Shown one piece after another: positions 25,286 through 33,844 of a DNA stretch of 64,000 bases (positions are counted from its first letter, which is position 1; each line of letters starts with the position of its first letter). A program made the translations under genes and the position numbers. Location of the stretch: positions 1,028,005 through 1,092,004 of the forward strand of contig NZ_SDOZ01000002.1 of NCBI RefSeq assembly GCF_004134775.1, given 5' to 3'. The notes beneath the pieces are model-generated. The model worked only from the letters and a program-made list of their open reading frames with translations. It was not told where the DNA came from and ran no database searches. Source of the stretch: Candidatus Borkfalkia ceftriaxoniphila. Its GTDB lineage: Bacteria > Bacillota > Clostridia > Christensenellales > Borkfalkiaceae.

Positions 25286-26658
25286 AAAAAAATGAAAAGC
25301 AGACGCGCCGCCGCGAAAGGCGGTCGGGCCGTCCTTTCGGCGAGGGGAAAAAAGAGGATAGTATGCCCGAACGGCTGCGCCGCATCGCGGCGGAGCAAAA
25401 GGCTGTCAGCGACTGGCTGCCCCTCGACAACGCCGCACTGATCTTTCCCGCGAGCGAAAACGCGGATATGTCCAGCATGTTCCGCGTGGGCGCTCTGTTA
25501 AACGAGCCGATCGATCCCGTGGAACTGCAATACGCCGTAAACGAGGTCGTGCCGCGTTTTCCGGGGCTTTGCGCCACGCTCAAAGGCGGGTTTTTCCGCT
25601 ATTATCTGGAACCTTCCGCCACGCCGCTCGTCGTGCAGGAAGAGAGCGAATTTCCCATGAGGCCCATTCCGCTCGACACCCGCCATCACATGGTGCGCGT
25701 CCTGTATTACGGAAACGCGGTCGCCGCGGAATTTTTCCACGTGGCGACGGACGGCAACGGCGGCATCGTCTTTTTAAACACCCTCATAGCCTGTTATCTG
25801 CGCCGCAAGGGGGTTTTTGTGGGCGAGGGGGCGAATTGTCTGGACACGCGGGACAGGCCCCGCCCCGAAGAACTTTCCGACAGTTATAAAAAAGTATACG
25901 ACGGCAAGACGAAAAAGGACAAGCGGGAAACCAAGGCGTATCATATGCACGGCAAAAAACTGCCCGCCACCATGCTCGCCGTCATTCAGGGCGTTTTGAA
26001 TGCGGACGAATTGAACGCGGCTGCCAAAAGCAGGAACCTTACGGTGGGGGAACTGCTGACCGCCGTCCTCGCCTACGCGGTGGACGCCGAGCGTGCCTTT
26101 TATATGCGCGGAAAAAACCATCCCATCGTGGTCAATATCCCCGTCAACTTAAGAAAAGTATTCCCGAGCGAAACGCTCAGGAATTTTGTCGCCATCATGC
26201 CCGTGCGCGTAGAATGCGGCAGCGATTTCGAGACCATCGAAAAGACGGTCAGAGAACAGTTCGCGCACATGCGCTCGGAACAATATCTGCGCGGCTATGT
26301 GAATTACAACGTCAACGTGGAAAAGAACAAATTGTTCGTCGCGCTGCCCCTGCCCTTGAAAAACGTCGGCATGAAAGCGGTTTTAAAATTGTATTCCGAC
26401 CGCGTGACGACGACCACCTTTTCCAATCTCGGCCGCATCGCCGCGCCGAAAGAATTCGAGGGGCACGTGCTGCGTTACGATTTTTATCTCGGTCCCAACC
26501 GGTGCCAACTGACCAACCTTTGCGCGGCGGCGTATAACAACAACGTCGTTTTGTCGTTTTCCCGCTATCGGCAGGAAACGGGCGTCGAAAAATATTTTTT
26601 CCGCAAACTTTCCGAACTGGGCGTTTCCGTCACGCTGGAAAGCAACTGCGAGTTATAG
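25258..26658 (+). CDS. Alcohol acetyltransferase / condensation-like acyltransferase
   Basis: This 466-aa protein starts after AAGGGATAACC, inside the end of the hydrolase gene. The first 40 residues are strongly basic. The core resembles the alcohol-acetyltransferase/condensation fold (LPLDNAALIFPAS, EFFHVATDGNGG as an HxxxDG-type motif, VVNIPVNLRKVFPS, FSNLGRI near the C-terminus). In many Clostridia this family sits next to a zinc-ribbon membrane protein, as here. The acyl acceptor is unknown; a lipid or cell-wall alcohol is plausible. Confidence 0.78.
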   Translation: MSDFRSRQLKKNEKQTRRRERRSGRPFGEGKKEDSMPERLRRIAAEQKAVSDWLPLDNAALIFPASENADMSSMFRVGALLNEPIDPVELQYAVNEVVPRFPGLCATLKGGFFRYYLEPSATPLVVQEESEFPMRPIPLDTRHHMVRVLYYGNAVAAEFFHVATDGNGGIVFLNTLIACYLRRKGVFVGEGANCLDTRDRPRPEELSDSYKKVYDGKTKKDKRETKAYHMHGKKLPATMLAVIQGVLNADELNAAAKSRNLTVGELLTAVLAYAVDAERAFYMRGKNHPIVVNIPVNLRKVFPSETLRNFVAIMPVRVECGSDFETIEKTVREQFAHMRSEQYLRGYVNYNVNVEKNKLFVALPLPLKNVGMKAVLKLYSDRVTTTTFSNLGRIAAPKEFEGHVLRYDFYLGPNRCQLTNLCAAAYNNNVVLSFSRYRQETGVEKYFFRKLSELGVSVTLESNCEL

Positions 26659-26667
26659 AGGCATAGT

Positions 26668-27396
26668 ATGAAATATTGCAGACAATGCCGCGTCTTTGCG
26701 CACAAAGATCTGACGCGCTGTCCCTTATGCGGCAGTTATCTGGTCGGTGCGGAAAAAGCGGAATCACCTCCCGCGCGCTACGAGCGGGAATCGGAACCCT
26801 GCGTGCGTTTCGTGCCGCTCGATTACCAGGGCGACTTTTTCCGCCATTTCCTGCGCAAAAAATCGCTGCTTCTGACGATCGCCGCCATTCTCATCGCCGT
26901 GCTCGTCAACCGCCTCATCACGCCACGGCAGCAATGGTGGGGATACGTCGTCATCGGCGGCCTCGCGGTCTACTGGTGCGTGCTGCAAACCATTTATCGC
27001 CGCAGAAGGTTTTATTCCCTGCTCGCCGTGTGCGCCTATGCGCTGTCCGCCGCGCTGTATCTGATCGATCTGACGATCTCTTTCGACCTGGCGGGAAACG
27101 CTTCTTATTTCGGGATCTCTCTGCAATACGCCGTACCGGGGCTCTTATTCGCCCTTTTGATCACCTGCGACGTGATGTCGTTCGTCGAAAAGAGCGGATA
27201 TAAATATTATCTCGTTTCGCTCGTTCTGGTTTCCGTGGTCGCGCTCGTGCCCGAGATCGTGGTGCTGTGCCTGCCCGTTTACCGCAATTGGCTCACGTTT
27301 CCGCTGTTCTGCTTTACGCTTTTGAATCTGTTCGTGGTAGCGGTCCTGTATTGGAAGCCCCTGAAATCGGAAATGGCGAGGAAATTTCATACTTGA
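26668..27396 (+). CDS. Zinc-ribbon membrane protein (DUF6320-like)
   Basis: This 242-aa protein has an N-terminal zinc ribbon (CRQCRVFAHKDLTRCPLCG, residues 4-22), a 50-residue linker and six hydrophobic segments (about residues 66-235). It lies 9 bp after the acetyltransferase-like gene, a conserved pairing as I recall it. The family assignment is from memory of that neighbourhood and the ribbon-plus-six-TM layout. The function is unknown. Confidence 0.7.
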   Translation: MKYCRQCRVFAHKDLTRCPLCGSYLVGAEKAESPPARYERESEPCVRFVPLDYQGDFFRHFLRKKSLLLTIAAILIAVLVNRLITPRQQWWGYVVIGGLAVYWCVLQTIYRRRRFYSLLAVCAYALSAALYLIDLTISFDLAGNASYFGISLQYAVPGLLFALLITCDVMSFVEKSGYKYYLVSLVLVSVVALVPEIVVLCLPVYRNWLTFPLFCFTLLNLFVVAVLYWKPLKSEMARKFHT

Positions 27397-27415
27397 AGCA
27401 AAGGAGTCTTGATTT

Positions 27416-28237
27416 TTGAAACAATTTTTCTCTTATGTGAAAGGGCGCGTCAGAGCGGATAAGATCCTGACGGCGATCGTATTCGTCTTTATCGCCTTTT
27501 GTGTCGGTTCGGGTATCTATTTCGGCGTGATCGGGCAGGCGCGGAATTGCGTCATGTCCTTTGCCTATTTATTGGTCGTTCCCGTAATCTATGCGGTGGA
27601 ATACGGCGTGCGCCTCAGATTCGCCCCTTTGTTCATGGCGATCCTCCTGTTTTTGATCGCGGGCGGAATTTTGGGCAGTGCGTACGATTTGTATAACTAT
27701 ATCCCCCGTTTCGACGAGATCCTGCACGGCATTTCCGGCGTGATCTTCGCCGTGCTCGGGTTTTCGCTGATGAAAGCGCTGCTCGGCAAAGAGGAGAGCA
27801 ATAAAAATTTTTTCATCTGTCTTTTCGTGGGGCTGTTGTTCAGCCTGTCCATCGCCCTCTTATGGGAGATGTTCGAATACGCCGCTTATGCGTTTTTCGG
27901 CATCGATATGCAGGAAGATATGCTGATAGACGGTTTTTCCTCCTACTTTTTGATGGGCACGCACAACGCGACGGAAGTGATCGACGGCATTACCCAGACG
28001 GTCATCTACTATGCGGACGGCACGAAAGTCATTCTCGGCGGCTATCTGGACGTCGGGCTTTTCGATACGCTCAACGATATGCTCGTGTGCCTTATGGGGG
28101 GCGTCGTCTATATTGCGGCACTTCTTATCGACCATAAACTGGGGGGAAGGCTCCGCAGACTTTTGGTTCCCGAAACGAACGCGTTCGAGCGTGCCAAGCG
28201 CCAAAAGAAGGAAAAGGCGCCCGCAAAGGAGTTGTGA
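27416..28237 (+). CDS. YjdF/DUF2238-like membrane protein
   Basis: This 273-aa protein starts at TTG with AAGGAG 10 nt upstream. About seven TM helices are predicted. Conserved-looking polar motifs are YNYIPRFDEILHGISG, LLWEMFEYAAYAFFG and FDTLNDMLVCLMGG, which recall the Asp/His/Glu pattern of YjdF-type integral membrane proteins of unknown function. A basic C-terminal tail follows. Its stop overlaps the glpP start (TGATG), so the two are translationally coupled. Confidence 0.68.
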   Translation: MKQFFSYVKGRVRADKILTAIVFVFIAFCVGSGIYFGVIGQARNCVMSFAYLLVVPVIYAVEYGVRLRFAPLFMAILLFLIAGGILGSAYDLYNYIPRFDEILHGISGVIFAVLGFSLMKALLGKEESNKNFFICLFVGLLFSLSIALLWEMFEYAAYAFFGIDMQEDMLIDGFSSYFLMGTHNATEVIDGITQTVIYYADGTKVILGGYLDVGLFDTLNDMLVCLMGGVVYIAALLIDHKLGGRLRRLLVPETNAFERAKRQKKEKAPAKEL

Positions 28238-28785
28238 TGCAGTTTGAGATCGGTCCCGTCATCGCGGCGGTGCGCAGCGCGGAAGAATACGCCGCGGCGC
28301 TTGAAAGCGGCGCGGAGACCGTATTCGTCGTCAAGAGCGATCTTCTGTCTTTGCGGGAGATGCTCGCAGAAAAGCGTGGCAAACAGGTATTCGTGCATGC
28401 GGATACGTGCGAGGGGCTCGGCAAAGACAAAGTGGGGCTGGAAGTTCTCTCGCGTCTGGGCGCGGACGGCGTCATCAGCACGAAAAATTCTTTGATCGCC
28501 GCGGCGAAAGGCCTGGGGCTGGGAACGGTACAGCGGTTTTTCCTCATCGATTCGCTGTCCGTGCAGACCGCTTTCGAGAGCGTGTCCGCCTCCCGTCCCG
28601 ACTGCGCGGAACTGATGCCCGGCGTCCTATGCAAAGAGATCGCGCGCTTTCGCGCGCGGACGCAGCCGTTCAACGTCAAGATCATCGCGGGTGGGCTTAT
28701 CGAGAGCAAATCCGACGTGATCGCCGCGCTTTCCGCGGGCGCCGACGCCGTTTCCGTCGGCAGACAAGAATTATGGTATATATAA
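28237..28785 (+). CDS. glpP: Glycerol-3-phosphate-responsive antiterminator-like protein
   Basis: This 182-aa TIM-barrel protein has IGPVIAAVRSAEEY, VFVHADTCEGLGKDKVGLE, GVISTKNSLIAAAKGLGL, LMPGVLCKEI and the phosphate-binding IIAGGLIESK, all matching GlpP. In Bacillus GlpP binds glycerol-3-phosphate and antiterminates glp mRNA. No glp genes are nearby and the gene closes an envelope-type operon, which is unusual. The ATG follows AAGGAG and overlaps the previous stop. Confidence 0.9.
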   Translation: MQFEIGPVIAAVRSAEEYAAALESGAETVFVVKSDLLSLREMLAEKRGKQVFVHADTCEGLGKDKVGLEVLSRLGADGVISTKNSLIAAAKGLGLGTVQRFFLIDSLSVQTAFESVSASRPDCAELMPGVLCKEIARFRARTQPFNVKIIAGGLIESKSDVIAALSAGADAVSVGRQELWYI

Positions 28786-28802
28786 TAATTTGATCATTAT
28801 CA

Positions 28803-28878
28803 AAACAAAAAAGACGTCTTTTTTGTTTGGGCGCGCCCAAACAAAAAAGACGTCTTTTTTGTTTGGGCGCGCCCAAAC
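28803..28878. repeat. Two 36-bp tandem units of interlocking perfect palindromes
   Basis: A 26-bp palindrome centred on GACGTC (28803-28828 and again 28839-28864) alternates with the 18-bp palindrome GTTTGGGCGCGCCCAAAC (28825-28842 and 28861-28878). Positions 28803-28864 form a 62-bp perfect palindrome. Confidence 0.9.
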
Positions 28879-28941
28879 AAAAACAAATCTATTCGCAAAT
28901 AAATGAAAAAATGAAACATACTAATACAAAGGAAAAAACAA

Positions 28942-30999
28942 ATGAAAGAGAAAAACGTTCAGATATCGGTTATCATACCGGTTTATAACGCGGAACTTTA
29001 TTTGGAAAAGTGCATCGAAAGCGTGCTCGGGCAGACCTTTGACGCGCTGGAAGTTATCTGTGTGGACGACGGCTCGTCGGATGCGTCCGTCGAAATTTTG
29101 CGCAAATTTCAAAATAAAGACGAGCGGCTCATTGTTTTGCAGCAGAAAAACCGGGGAGCGGGCGCAGCCCGCAATAACGGTCTGCGCCGCGCGAAGGGAA
29201 AATTTATCCACTTTCTGGACGCCGACGACTGGGTGGATACTGCCGCGTACGAAAAACTTTACAAAGTTATGACCGATTCCCGCGCCGACGTCGGCGTGTT
29301 CATGTATACGCGCTACGACAACCGCACGGGCGCAGAACGCAAGGTCAGATTGTTCGAACTGGAAGAAGGAAAAACGGAGATCACGACCTTTTCCCGTAAA
29401 TACTGGCATTTCTGCAACACTTCGGTGGTTCCCTGGAACAAGATCTACAATGCGGAATTCCTTCGCTCCGTCGGCGCGCGGTTTGACGAGATCGTCTGCG
29501 CGAACGACCGCGCTTTCTATTTCCAGACGATCACGGCGGCAAAATCCATCGTGCTGTATGCCGAATCGTTTATTTTTTATAGGGAAAACAACGAACTGTC
29601 CCTGGTAGGGCAGGGGCGTTCCAAACATTTCGACTGTCATCTCACGGCGAACGACCGCATCTTTCAGATCGCAAAATCTTTTCCCGACGAAATTTTTCAG
29701 CGCGTATTCAACGCCAATATGGAGGATCTGTTTTCTTTTTTCTGGAAATCGAGCAAAGAAAGCAAAAAAGAAAACTTTCGCGGGATCTGCGATATGCTGG
29801 TGCGGGAAATGTACCCGTTCGACCTCGAATCGTTTCGGGGAAAATCCTGGTATGCGAACGGAAAGATCGCGCTTTTGCATCGGAAACTGGATACCAATAA
29901 AATCGTCGTACCCGTCGTCTTTGCCACCAATAACGGCTACGCGCCCTTTTTAGACGTTGCGATCCTTTCCCTGATCGCGCACGCCACGCCGCGTTACTAT
30001 TACGATATTTACGTTTTCGAAACGGAATTGAGCGATCTCAATATTCAAAAACTGGAAGAACACAAGGGCGAAAATTACCGCGTCAACTGTATCGATCTAA
30101 AGTCCAAATTCAACGATTCCACGCTGTATTCCCGCGCGCATTATTCCAAAGAGATGTATTACCGCATCTTTATCCCCGAACTTTTTTACCATTGCGATAA
30201 GGTCGTGTATCTCGATTGCGACGTGATCGTCAACCGCGATATTGCGCAGTTGTACGAAACCGACCTCGGCGAGGCGCCCTTGGGGGCGGTGCATAACGCC
30301 ATGAATTACAGTATGTACCGATACGTCACGAGAATGCTGAAACTGCCCGCGGAACGCTATTTCAATTCGGGCGTGCTGCTCATCAACGTAAACTCGTTCG
30401 TGGAAAATAAAATTAAAATCAAATGTTTCGATCTTTTGAAAATAAAGAACAATCTCGTCTGCCCCGATCAGGATCTTTTAAATCTTTCCTGCCGCGACAG
30501 CGCGAAAATGCTGGACAGCGGCTGGAATTTCCAATGGCACAACGTACTGCCGTATGCCGAAAAAGTGGTCAAAGAATCGCAGGCGTCGCTGGATAACGCG
30601 CAGGCGAAAAAATACATCACACACTTTACCTCGGGGAAAAAGGCGTGGTCGTATCCCGAAAATGAATTTTCCATCGATTTCTGGAACTATGCGGAATCCT
30701 CCCGTTACAACGGCATTATCCGTCAGATCGGAATGAGCAAGCGGATCCATACCACCGTGTACGAGGCGCTGCAAAACCACAACGACCGCTTGAAAACCGC
30801 GGACGAGGCGCTGCGTCGGCTGTGGGCGCTGGAGTCATCCTTTTCCTATAAACTGGGAAGATTTCTGACCTGGATCCCCCGTAAAACCGCGGCATTTTTC
30901 CGTTGCTGGCATACGAAAGGCTTCAAATATACGATGGTGCGCGTCTTCCGCGGCAAAAAGCGCGCCCAAGAATATCTGGCAAGGAGGGAAAATGATTAA
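28942..30999 (+). CDS. Two-domain glycosyltransferase (GT2 fused to GT8)
   Basis: This 685-aa protein has an N-terminal GT2 domain (residues about 7-230: SVIIPVYNAELYLEKCIESV, VDDGSSDAS, LDADDW), a linker, and from about residue 320 a GT8 domain (VVFATNNGYAPFLDVAILSL, and metal-binding DxD in VYLDCDVIVNRDI). Both transfer sugars from nucleotide donors, so one chain may add two successive sugars to a surface polysaccharide. A basic C-terminal stretch may bind the membrane. The start follows AAAGGAAAAAAC. The end overlaps the next gene by 8 bp. Confidence 0.9.
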   Translation: MKEKNVQISVIIPVYNAELYLEKCIESVLGQTFDALEVICVDDGSSDASVEILRKFQNKDERLIVLQQKNRGAGAARNNGLRRAKGKFIHFLDADDWVDTAAYEKLYKVMTDSRADVGVFMYTRYDNRTGAERKVRLFELEEGKTEITTFSRKYWHFCNTSVVPWNKIYNAEFLRSVGARFDEIVCANDRAFYFQTITAAKSIVLYAESFIFYRENNELSLVGQGRSKHFDCHLTANDRIFQIAKSFPDEIFQRVFNANMEDLFSFFWKSSKESKKENFRGICDMLVREMYPFDLESFRGKSWYANGKIALLHRKLDTNKIVVPVVFATNNGYAPFLDVAILSLIAHATPRYYYDIYVFETELSDLNIQKLEEHKGENYRVNCIDLKSKFNDSTLYSRAHYSKEMYYRIFIPELFYHCDKVVYLDCDVIVNRDIAQLYETDLGEAPLGAVHNAMNYSMYRYVTRMLKLPAERYFNSGVLLINVNSFVENKIKIKCFDLLKIKNNLVCPDQDLLNLSCRDSAKMLDSGWNFQWHNVLPYAEKVVKESQASLDNAQAKKYITHFTSGKKAWSYPENEFSIDFWNYAESSRYNGIIRQIGMSKRIHTTVYEALQNHNDRLKTADEALRRLWALESSFSYKLGRFLTWIPRKTAAFFRCWHTKGFKYTMVRVFRGKKRAQEYLARREND

Positions 31000-31795
31000 A
31001 ATAAAGGTACTCGGCTGCTGCGTTTCCCGCGAAATGTTCAACTATACCGATCGGTTAGAAGTGACTAAATGCGTCTATACGCCGTTTATCACGCTGAACG
31101 AGCCGCCTTTTCCCGTGGATCGCGAAGCGATAGACCGCGTCGCCCCCAATCGCTTTTTTGCGAATATGCTCGATCTGGAATGCCGCAAAAAAATATTCGG
31201 TTATCTGAAAGAGGGGCAGGCGGATTATCTGATCTTGGATTTTGCAGAAACCGTTACGGATTTTTACCGGATAGAAAATGGCGTCAGGTTGCCCGCCACG
31301 GAACATTATAAAGCGCTTTTAAATGAATTGCATCAACCGTACGAACGGCAGAAATATACAAATTGCAGCGTAGAAAGCATAGTGAAGAAACTGTTTGAGG
31401 AACTTTCTTCGGTGATTTCTTCGGATAAAATTATTTTGAATCGGGCGACCTACAGCAAATATTATCTGAAAGAGGAATACGGCCGTATGAAAATCTATCC
31501 GTTTACCGATCATTTTCGGCTTTTGCCCGAGGCGCAGGCGCGCGTTCGCGAGTTCGAGAACCAAGCGTTGAAATATCTCGGCGGCGCGCCCGTTTTGCCG
31601 CCGTTAGAGACTTGTCTGTCGGACGGGGCGCATAAGTACGGCGTCAGTCCCGTGCACTACGCCGATTGCTGTTACCGCTTTATGGCAAGGCGGCTGGAAC
31701 ATACGCTCGGAGCGATTTCGGAAAAAGAATTATACGCCGAGCACGAACGGCAATACGGCGATTTTATAAACCTGTTATTTCATTCGATCGATTAA
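30992..31795 (+). CDS. DUF6270-like protein, probable SGNH-fold polysaccharide modifier
   Basis: This 267-aa protein has the N-terminal motif VLGCCVSREMFNY, typical of DUF6270 proteins (G-S/C-C-V-S-R-D), where the second Cys or Ser may be the nucleophile. The late segment CLSDGAHKYGVSPVHYADCCY resembles an SGNH His block. Such proteins lie in capsule or teichoic-acid clusters and may add or remove acyl groups. The 8-bp overlap with the GT2-GT8 gene and AAGGAGG site link their expression. Confidence 0.7.
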   Translation: MIKIKVLGCCVSREMFNYTDRLEVTKCVYTPFITLNEPPFPVDREAIDRVAPNRFFANMLDLECRKKIFGYLKEGQADYLILDFAETVTDFYRIENGVRLPATEHYKALLNELHQPYERQKYTNCSVESIVKKLFEELSSVISSDKIILNRATYSKYYLKEEYGRMKIYPFTDHFRLLPEAQARVREFENQALKYLGGAPVLPPLETCLSDGAHKYGVSPVHYADCCYRFMARRLEHTLGAISEKELYAEHERQYGDFINLLFHSID

Positions 31796-31807
31796 AAGGA
31801 GACAAAA

Positions 31808-32323
31808 ATGTTAAACGAAAAAATTGCGAAGATGCTCAACGAACAGATCACGAGGGAATTGTTTTCCGCTTATCTGTATCTGGATTTTGCCAATTATTAC
31901 GAGGACGAGGCGTTGGCAGGATTCGCCCATTGGTACGAAGTGCAGGCGCAGGAAGAGCGCGACCACGCGCTTTTGATGCGCAGATACCTCATCGACAGCG
32001 GCGTGCGCGTCGTGTTTGAAGCGGTGGAGCGGCCGAAAGGCGAATATAAAGATTTCGCGCAGCCGTTAAACGAGGGGCTTGCGCACGAACGGTTCGTAAC
32101 CGCGCACATATGCGCCGTTTACGAACAGGCGCTCGCGCTCAAAGATTACAAGACCGTGCAGTTTCTCGACTGGTTTGTGAAAGAACAGGGCGAAGAGGAG
32201 AAAACCGCCGAAGATTTGATCCGCAAGATGAGCCTTTTCGGCGGTGACGCGAAGGGCCTGTATCTTTTGAATCAGGAACTCGCGGCGCGCGTCTACGTGC
32301 CTGCGGTCATTCCCGCGCAATAA
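31808..32323 (+). CDS. ftnA: Bacterial ferritin (FtnA type)
   Basis: This 171-aa four-helix bundle has ferroxidase ligands in LNEQITRELFSAYLYLDFAN (Glu), WYEVQAQEERDHA (Glu, Glu, His) and WFVKEQGEEEKTAE (Glu, Gln, Glu). It oxidises and stores iron and protects against oxidative stress. AAAGGAG lies upstream. It follows the DUF6270-like gene by 12 bp and ends in a strong terminator. Confidence 0.95.
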   Translation: MLNEKIAKMLNEQITRELFSAYLYLDFANYYEDEALAGFAHWYEVQAQEERDHALLMRRYLIDSGVRVVFEAVERPKGEYKDFAQPLNEGLAHERFVTAHICAVYEQALALKDYKTVQFLDWFVKEQGEEEKTAEDLIRKMSLFGGDAKGLYLLNQELAARVYVPAVIPAQ

Positions 32324-32357
32324 AAAAAGAGCGGAAGAAACTTTCCGCTCTTTTTTT
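32322..32357. terminator. Bidirectional terminator
   Basis: AAGAGCGGAA pairs with TTCCGCTCTT with long A and T runs on either side, between convergent genes. Confidence 0.88.
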
Positions 32358-33777
32358 ACATAGCCGCCGTTTTATAAAAATAATAAAAGGTATCGTCCTC
32401 GCCGATGCGCCGCATGCCTGCGGATAAAAGCGCCTTTTCGGAGGCGACGTTTTCTTTATAGCATTTCGCCTCGATCTTTTCCAGCCCCAGTTTAGAAAAC
32501 CCGTAGCGCATATAGGCTGAAAGACTCTCTTTTGCAAGTCCCCGGCCGCGATATTCGGGCAAGAGCCGGATCCCGATCTCCGCCTCGCTTAAAAATCCGA
32601 AATTGAAGAGGATCACTTCGCCCGCGAGTTTGCCGTCCAGGTAAATGCCGAGCGGCATTTCTTCCTTTTTCTTAAAATCCTTGCGCGCGGAATTTAAAAA
32701 CCATGCGTCGGAAACGTCCTTTCCCTTCGCGTCGTCGCGCCAGTCGTAACCCCAAAACCGATTGAGTTCGGTATCCCGCGCGAGCCGCGCGTACTGTGCG
32801 GCGTCGCCGTTCGGAACGGGCGCCAAAATCACGCGTTCGCTTTCGATCTCGGGCAGTTTGGAAAGGGCGTCGATGCTCCGCCTGATGGCGAGATTATATT
32901 TGTCCACGATCTCCACGGGCAGATAATTGAGTTTGGATTTCCGAAGCCCCAGATCTCCCGAATCGTCCTCGCGGTTGATATAGTGCACGTTTTCGTCCGC
33001 GAACGTCTGGGCGAACAGTTGCGCCACGGTCGGGTACGCCCCCGGATAGTCGCGCAGCGCCTTTTCGATATGGATGATGAGCATGTCGCCGCAACGCTCG
33101 CCGATGGAAGCCGCCACGATCTTGCCGCCCACGGTGAGATATCCGCACAACAGCCCCAAGTCTTTGAGATAAGGCAAAATTTCTTTCGCCGCCTTCATTT
33201 CCTCGGTCGCGGAAAACTCGCCTTTGGCGAGTTGATAACTCTCGTATTCCTCGAAAAACGCCAGAACCCCGCACGCGTCGCTCTGTTCGCATACGTGAAA
33301 CTCGTAGTCGGGAAAACTCTTTTTGAATTTATTGACGTGGTTGCGCTGTCCGCTGTAATTGCCGCCCGCGTAGGTCTTGAAATCGCTGGCGTAATACAGA
33401 TAGTCGCGCCAGCGCCGCTGGTTGGCGACGTGTACGTCGCTGCCGTAGCGGATCACGAGGGAGGCGAGCCGCGACTTGGGCACGTTCGTGTAGTGGATGC
33501 GGATCTTATTTTCGCGGCAGTATTTTTCCAGTTCGGAGATCGCCTGCCGTTCGCAGTATTCGTCGCCGCTCAGGCATAAGGGGTAGTGGAAGTATACGTT
33601 GTTCACGTACCGCTCTTTGAGGATGAGCGTATCTCCGTAGATTGCGTATTCGGGGGAAATATATTTATTCCACATGAACAGGAATCCCGCCGAAAAGTTG
33701 GCAAGATGCAGATTCTGCGCTTTTAAAAAGGGCAGAAGATCTTTGATCCTCTTGCGCGTCAGTTTTTTAAATTTCAT
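32356..33777 (-). CDS. DUF2156 (LPG-synthase-like) acyltransferase fused to a GNAT acetyltransferase
   Basis: This 473-aa protein (a start two codons further upstream is possible) has residues about 1-300 matching the phosphatidylglycerol lysyltransferase C-terminal/DUF2156 fold (FSAGFLFMWNKY, YSGQRNHVNKFKKSFPDYEF, YINREDDSGDLGLRKSKLNYLP). Residues about 310-470 form a GNAT domain with the acetyl-CoA loop LLPEYRGRGLAKESL. Fusion of two GNAT-like transferases suggests aminoacyl and acetyl transfer to a shared acceptor, but the substrate is unknown. Confidence 0.82.
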   Translation of the reverse strand: MKFKKLTRKRIKDLLPFLKAQNLHLANFSAGFLFMWNKYISPEYAIYGDTLILKERYVNNVYFHYPLCLSGDEYCERQAISELEKYCRENKIRIHYTNVPKSRLASLVIRYGSDVHVANQRRWRDYLYYASDFKTYAGGNYSGQRNHVNKFKKSFPDYEFHVCEQSDACGVLAFFEEYESYQLAKGEFSATEEMKAAKEILPYLKDLGLLCGYLTVGGKIVAASIGERCGDMLIIHIEKALRDYPGAYPTVAQLFAQTFADENVHYINREDDSGDLGLRKSKLNYLPVEIVDKYNLAIRRSIDALSKLPEIESERVILAPVPNGDAAQYARLARDTELNRFWGYDWRDDAKGKDVSDAWFLNSARKDFKKKEEMPLGIYLDGKLAGEVILFNFGFLSEAEIGIRLLPEYRGRGLAKESLSAYMRYGFSKLGLEKIEAKCYKENVASEKALLSAGMRRIGEDDTFYYFYKTAAM

Positions 33778-33844
33778 AATCATTCCGAATTTCAGTTTTT
33801 TCCATAATTATAGCACATTCCGCATGATTTTCAAACCTTTCGGG

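Noticed and set aside
28803..28878. Minimal CRISPR array
   Set aside because: Two directly adjoining 36-bp units with no spacers; each unit is made of palindromes.
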